9,655 nt of DNA from NCBI GenBank assembly GCA_008015855.1, contig SSGK01000004.1:1-9655 (forward strand), written 5' to 3'. The notes beneath the pieces were generated by a model, which saw only the letters and a program-made list of their open reading frames with translations, searched no databases and was not told where the DNA came from. This document shows positions 6,662 to 9,655 of the stretch, piece by piece. The DNA comes from Candidatus Altimarinota bacterium (GTDB taxonomy: Bacteria > Patescibacteriota > Gracilibacteria > BD1-5 > UBA2023). The position numbers and the translations under genes were made by a program. Positions within the stretch are counted from its first letter, which is position 1, and each line of letters begins with the position of its first letter.

Positions 6662-7033
6662 ATGACAATGCGAGTGTATATTTTTCTTCTTCTCCTCACA
6701 CTTTTTACAAGCGGATTATCAGCAATTCTCCTCTTCTTTTATATGAATCCTGAATCAGATTTTCAGATAGCATTCACGCTCATGGGAACGGCAATTTTCT
6801 TATTTGGTTCAACATTCTTTGCTTTATTTATTTATTTTATAAAGCGAATATACTATCGATGAGAAGTGTATATGTCCACCTTAAATGCGAGTTTACGACA
6901 ATCCATTCTCATGATGATTGCCGTTATTGCAACGGTTACTATTTATTCATATAACATTTTTGAACCAAAACTTATTGCACTTATTTGGGCTGCAGTTATA
7001 TGTTTTGAAGTGATGATGCAAACATTGGATTAA
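6662..7033 (+). CDS. Small four-helix integral membrane protein, unknown function
   Basis: 123 residues, mostly hydrophobic. Four candidate membrane helices: VYIFLLLLTLFTSGLSAILLFFY (residues about 5-27), IAFTLMGTAIFLFGSTFFALFIYFI (about 36-60), SILMMIAVIATVTIYSY and LIALIWAAVICFEVMM. A basic, tyrosine-rich loop (KRIYYR-G-EVYM) joins helices two and three and holds the one TGA read as Gly (6860-6862); without it the protein would lose its second half. ATG 6662 could be replaced by the ATG two codons later. The spacing of helices and loops resembles small membrane proteins of unknown function common in Patescibacteria, but I recognise no family. It is divergent from the surface-protein gene and ends at a strong terminator. 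Confidence 0.72.
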
Positions 7034-7063
7034 AAAAAGAGCTCGGAATGAGCTCTTTTTTTT
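7032..7063. terminator. Bidirectional terminator between convergent genes
   Basis: Stem AAAAAAAGAGCTC (7032-7044), loop GGAAT, GAGCTCTTTTTTT (7050-7062), with eight T in a row on plus and seven A before it. It starts within the TAA of the plus-strand membrane protein and touches the TAA (7062-7064) of the minus-strand secreted protein, so it ends both units. Confidence 0.85.
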
Positions 7064-7790
7064 ATGGTCCAGAAGATACATTTTGAAAGAATGTATTTAT
7101 ATTTTTTCCTATCTTCATAAGATCATTTTTATAACGAAGGAATGCATTTTCAAGAACAGCAAACTTATCTTTTACCTGACGAGCAAATGTATCTCGATCA
7201 GTAGAAAAGCTTTTCCCAATATTTTTATTGGCAATTATCCATGCAATTTTTTTGAATGCAGAAAGTTTCTTTTCGGCTAACTGCTGACAGCTTTTTATAT
7301 TTCCAGAGATAGCACCGTTTATATTTCCAATAACCGTATTTGCGATCATATCGTCGGTTGGTTGTCATCCAAAATGCTTGAATACTTCTTCGGTTGCTTT
7401 CTTTTCACATATTTCCATATAAGCACCGTAGATTCGTTCTTTATCACGAGGAGGTGCATCGAAGAGATCTGATATACTGTTTGCCCACTGAGCAACATCC
7501 TTGCTTCTATTTTCATAGAGTTTCTTGATATTGGGGAGAACTTTTTCTTTGTCCACCTTTGCCATCATAGCACTTATGACTACCTGATAAGCTCTCGTGT
7601 ATGGGGAATTTCCAGCACAAGCATACTCATCAGTAACATAGTTTCATTTTTCAGATTGAATACATTCATCAATCTGGGAAGAATATTCTGATTGTTTTGG
7701 GTAATTTGGCTCTTCAGCAAAAAGAGAAAGAGATGGAAATAGAATTTTCAATACAATAATGCAAAGAATGAGAAATCGTACATTAAACAT
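7062..7790 (-). CDS. Secreted helical protein with four cysteines, unknown function
   Basis: 242 residues. The signal peptide is convincing: MFNVRF, hydrophobic core LILCIIVLKILFPSLSL, likely cleavage after Phe24-Ala25. The mature part is helical and Lys-rich, with four cysteines (43, 58, 128, 168) that could form two disulfides outside the membrane, and ends FFQNVSSGP. Two TGA are read as Gly (SEK-G-NYV, HFG-G-QPT); under the standard code it would be three ORFs. ATG 7790 is set by AGGA at 7797-7800, 6 bases upstream, and by the signal peptide. It starts one base after the TAA of the YtxH-like gene upstream, so the two are coupled, and it is the last gene of the run from the glycosyltransferase or Hsp20. 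I recognise no family. Confidence 0.78.
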
Positions 7791-7791
7791 A

Positions 7792-8022
7792 TTATTTCCT
7801 AAATATTTTACGAAATAATCCCTTTTTCTCCTCTTTTTTTGGTTCTTCAAAAAGAGAAGTTTGAGGGGTGGTATGCTTTAATTCCTCACGTTTATCGTGA
7901 GCTTTTTTTATTCCATAAATAGATGCTACTACTCAACCGAGAATAACCCCGGTAATAAGGGCATCCACTTTATTAATGGTATTTTTGTCTTTTTCTGAAT
8001 GTGAGTCTTTCTTTGAGAACAT
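7792..8022 (-). CDS. Small YtxH-like single-helix membrane protein
   Basis: 76 residues, too short to be obvious without TGA = Gly. A polar N-terminus (MFSKKDSHSEKDKNTINK) leads into one glycine-rich hydrophobic helix (VDALITGVILGGVVASIYGI), then KKAHDKREELK and a Lys/Glu-rich tail ending KKGLFRKIFRK. This is the plan of a mini YtxH-like protein, with the helix holding one TGA glycine (7915-7917 region, ILG-G-VVA). Only 20 bases separate it from the end of the hsp20 gene, and its TAA is one base before the start of the secreted protein; its last codons provide the AGGA ribosome site for that gene. It may link the membrane to the Hsp20 upstream, but that rests on position alone. Confidence 0.65.
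7797..7800 (-). promoter_or_regulatory. Shine-Dalgarno AGGA of the secreted-protein gene
   Basis: AGGA on the minus strand, 6 bases before ATG 7790, inside the last two codons of the preceding gene. It is one of the few clear ribosome sites in the window and fixes the start directly before the signal peptide. Confidence 0.6.
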
Positions 8023-8042
8023 GAGAGAGGGGTAATGGGGGA

Positions 8043-8552
8043 TTATTCAGCAGATACTTCCTCTACACCGATACGACCAATCTTAATAGATTTGCTCGGA
8101 AGTTTGATTTTTGGAATCATGATATGGAGGGTATTGTATTCAGTAGATGCGCGAATTTTATTGAAGCCAAGATTTTCAGGAAGAATAATGGAGCGAGAGA
8201 ACTTTCCATAGAAACATTCTTCCACGAGTATTCTCATAATTTCTAGATAGATTGGTGGATGATTCCTTTCTCCTGAGATGGTGAGGATATTCCGAGCAAT
8301 CGTGATATCAATATCATTCATATTGACTCATGCAATTGGTGCGATGATGATAATTTCATTTTCCGTCTCAAGGATATCGAGAGCAATTTGTCCAATATCA
8401 TCATTATGAATCTTTTCATCGGTGATGTGAACATGAATTTCATCATCATGAACCTCATCAAAATGATCTGACATTACAGGCTCATGAGTATGATGAGCAT
8501 CATGATGCGATGCTTTCTTTTTTTCTTCACCGAGTCAGAATAGTTGAAACAT
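8043..8552 (-). CDS. Small heat-shock protein (Hsp20/alpha-crystallin) with a His/Asp-rich N-terminal arm
   Basis: 169 residues; ATP-independent holdase that keeps unfolding proteins soluble. The alpha-crystallin domain runs from about residue 58: the start IAPIAGVNMNDIDITIARNILTISGER matches the family pattern of PGV--dDIdI-v--n-LtI-GER, followed by the strand pair FSRSIILPENL and the closing LHIMIPKIKLPSKSIKI, which supplies the I-x-I anchor. The N-terminal arm is unusual: after MFQLFGLGEEKKKA it has clustered His and Asp (HHDAHHTHEP, then DHFDEVHDDEIHVH), which could bind metal ions. Two TGA are read as Gly, one of them (PIA-G-VN) at the conserved glycine of the family. Upstream is the glycosyltransferase (42-base gap), downstream the mini YtxH-like gene. 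No CIRCE-type operator is seen. Confidence 0.9.
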
Positions 8553-8594
8553 AGACAAATGATATGAATAGGAATTAGGAATATCCTATGCAAC

Positions 8595-9655
8595 TTATGC
8601 TCTTTTGCAAGTTTCTCATGCTATCTTTTTGAGGGTATCGAGATTTGAATTATTTTCATTTTTTAAATGTTTCTCTGTGTCTTTTTTCTGTATCTTTTCT
8701 GAAAATATAGAAGCATGACAGTCTTCAATTCATTGAATGATGGTTTCTTCTTTATTTGGTTTTATATAGAAAACATTATCGCGTGCCTTTATACTTTCAC
8801 GTATAACTGGTAAATCCGAGAGAACAGAAGGGAGATTGTATTGATTAATTCTCTCAAGGAGTGGATGCCATCAGAGGTAGAGAGGAGTACAGAGGTATCC
8901 CTTTGCATTTTCATAGAGCGTGATGGTTTCTTCTTCACCGAGTATTCCGAGGATGTGGATGTGTTTTTGAAGTCAGAGAGTACTAATAAGGGTTCTTATA
9001 TCCTTATAGTCTTCATTTTCTCTTCCGAGGATAACGAGATCGAGCGGGGACGGATTTTTATCAATGTATCATTTATATGCTCGAATCATACGAATGAGAT
9101 TCATGTGTGCTCCCCATCATCCATCGTAGAGAAAATATCACGAAAGAATATTGAATTGAAGTGATATTTTATTGTATGTAGCGGCTGAATGAATCGAGCG
9201 AACTTCATTGCGAAATGGACTGCTCACGAGAATTTTCTCATCAGATACATTACATATTTCCGTAATATCGTGACGAATGCTCGCGTGTGGAACGAGTATT
9301 TTTTTTGCTCGTTCGATCATGGTGAGGAGTCTTTTTTTTGTGAGATACCTATGAAAGACGCTTCTCTCATTTCTATTCGGATAGAATATAGGAGTAAGAT
9401 GATTCAATATGAGGATACTTCTTTTTGCAACAATTCGAGGAATAGGATTCTCAAATGATATGAATGATTCGATTTTTTCTTGGTAGAGATACTTTGATAT
9501 AGAGAATTCTTGGAACATATTATGCATTCTACTCTTTGTCTGAATTATGTGAATATTTTTTCCTTTTGGAAGGAGTGTAAAGAGGTGTGATGTAACAAAT
9601 ATATGGTATATATTTTTTGGATTTCGTTCTATATAACCCTGAATATAGTCACGTA
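8595..9655 (-). CDS. GT4-family glycosyltransferase (5' end beyond window)
   Basis: At least 353 residues of a GT-B enzyme; the start lies past the right edge. The visible N-terminal half has a Rossmann strand (YHIFVTSHLFTLLPKGK, NIHIIQTK). The C-terminal half has the donor-binding pattern of GT4: YFLYDGGWGAHMNLIRMIRAY, DLVILGRE, LISTLGLQKHIHILG, LYENAKGYLCTPLYLGWHPLLERINQYNLP, SVLSDLPVIRES and NVFYIKPNKEETI. The acidic ExFG-like signature is altered here to LGWHPLLERI, keeping the glutamate. It probably transfers a hexose to an envelope glycan or lipid in the cytoplasm; donor and acceptor cannot be read. Seven TGA are Gly, for example TL-G-LQ, DG-G-WG and YL-G-WH. It ends at TAA, 42 bases before hsp20, with no clear terminator between them. 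Confidence 0.85.

Noticed and set aside
8553..8594. Small inverted repeat (ATAGGA ... TCCTAT) between glycosyltransferase and hsp20 as a terminator or heat-shock operator
   Set aside because: The stem is only about 6 bp with a 10-base loop, has no T-run, and does not resemble CIRCE.
8841..9164. Plus-strand 107-residue ORF opposite the glycosyltransferase
   Set aside because: Antisense shadow: the minus strand here encodes clear GT4 motifs, and the plus translation has no recognisable domain.
1..9655. Extensive pseudogenisation or a degenerate phage remnant, as suggested by many short standard-code ORFs
   Set aside because: The fragments join in frame at TGA into full-length conserved proteins; only two real disruptions remain.
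1..9655. Mycoplasma-type code (UGA = Trp)
   Set aside because: TGA falls on conserved glycines such as DxG of aminopeptidase P and YGGTG of the methyltransferase, and TGG is used normally for Trp.

Overview
The window looks like a piece of a Patescibacteria (CPR) genome from a lineage that reads UGA as glycine (translation table 25: Gracilibacteria/BD1-5 or Absconditabacteria/SR1). Read with the standard code, almost every gene is broken by in-frame TGA. Read with TGA = Gly, the pieces join into ordinary full-length proteins. About fifty TGA codons are recovered this way, and several fall on glycines that are near-invariant in their families: the metal-site DxG motif and the LGLD motif of aminopeptidase P, the LYGGTG motif of the RNA uridine methyltransferase, and the GG pair of its TRAM domain. 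All gene ends are TAA or TAG. CGA reads as Arg (for example YRNK in the methyltransferase), so the CGA/CGG-to-Trp change reported in some Absconditabacteria does not apply. The sequence is AT-rich and tightly packed, with no gap above about 115 bases, and I see no tRNA, rRNA, CRISPR array or insertion sequence.

Layout, left to right. Minus: the grpE co-chaperone (3' end cut by the window edge) and a YtxH-like coiled-coil membrane protein. A divergent promoter region (about 1152-1265) follows. Plus: an endonuclease/exonuclease/phosphatase-fold hydrolase, convergent with a minus-strand Xaa-Pro aminopeptidase (pepP-like). From a 38-bp divergent spacer, a plus-strand unknown protein with an HTH-like segment runs into, and overlaps by 4 bases, a minus-strand RlmD/RlmCD-type 23S rRNA m5U methyltransferase that carries a -1 frameshift. 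Next on minus are a two-gene unit (a membrane-anchored surface protein and an unknown gene interrupted by TAA), then on plus a small four-helix membrane protein. The right part is a minus-strand run: GT4 glycosyltransferase (5' end beyond the window), Hsp20 with a His/Asp-rich N-terminus, a second YtxH-like mini membrane protein, and a secreted four-cysteine protein.

Functionally this is mostly housekeeping: protein quality control (GrpE, Hsp20), peptide trimming, rRNA modification and envelope proteins. I did not find a convincing new defence or mobile system. The points worth checking are the genetic code itself, two gene disruptions (one of which could have arisen by a single Gly-UGA to stop-UAA transition), perfect palindromic terminators shared by the coding ends of convergent genes, a 14-bp dyad over a promoter, and three or four uncharacterised lineage-type proteins.
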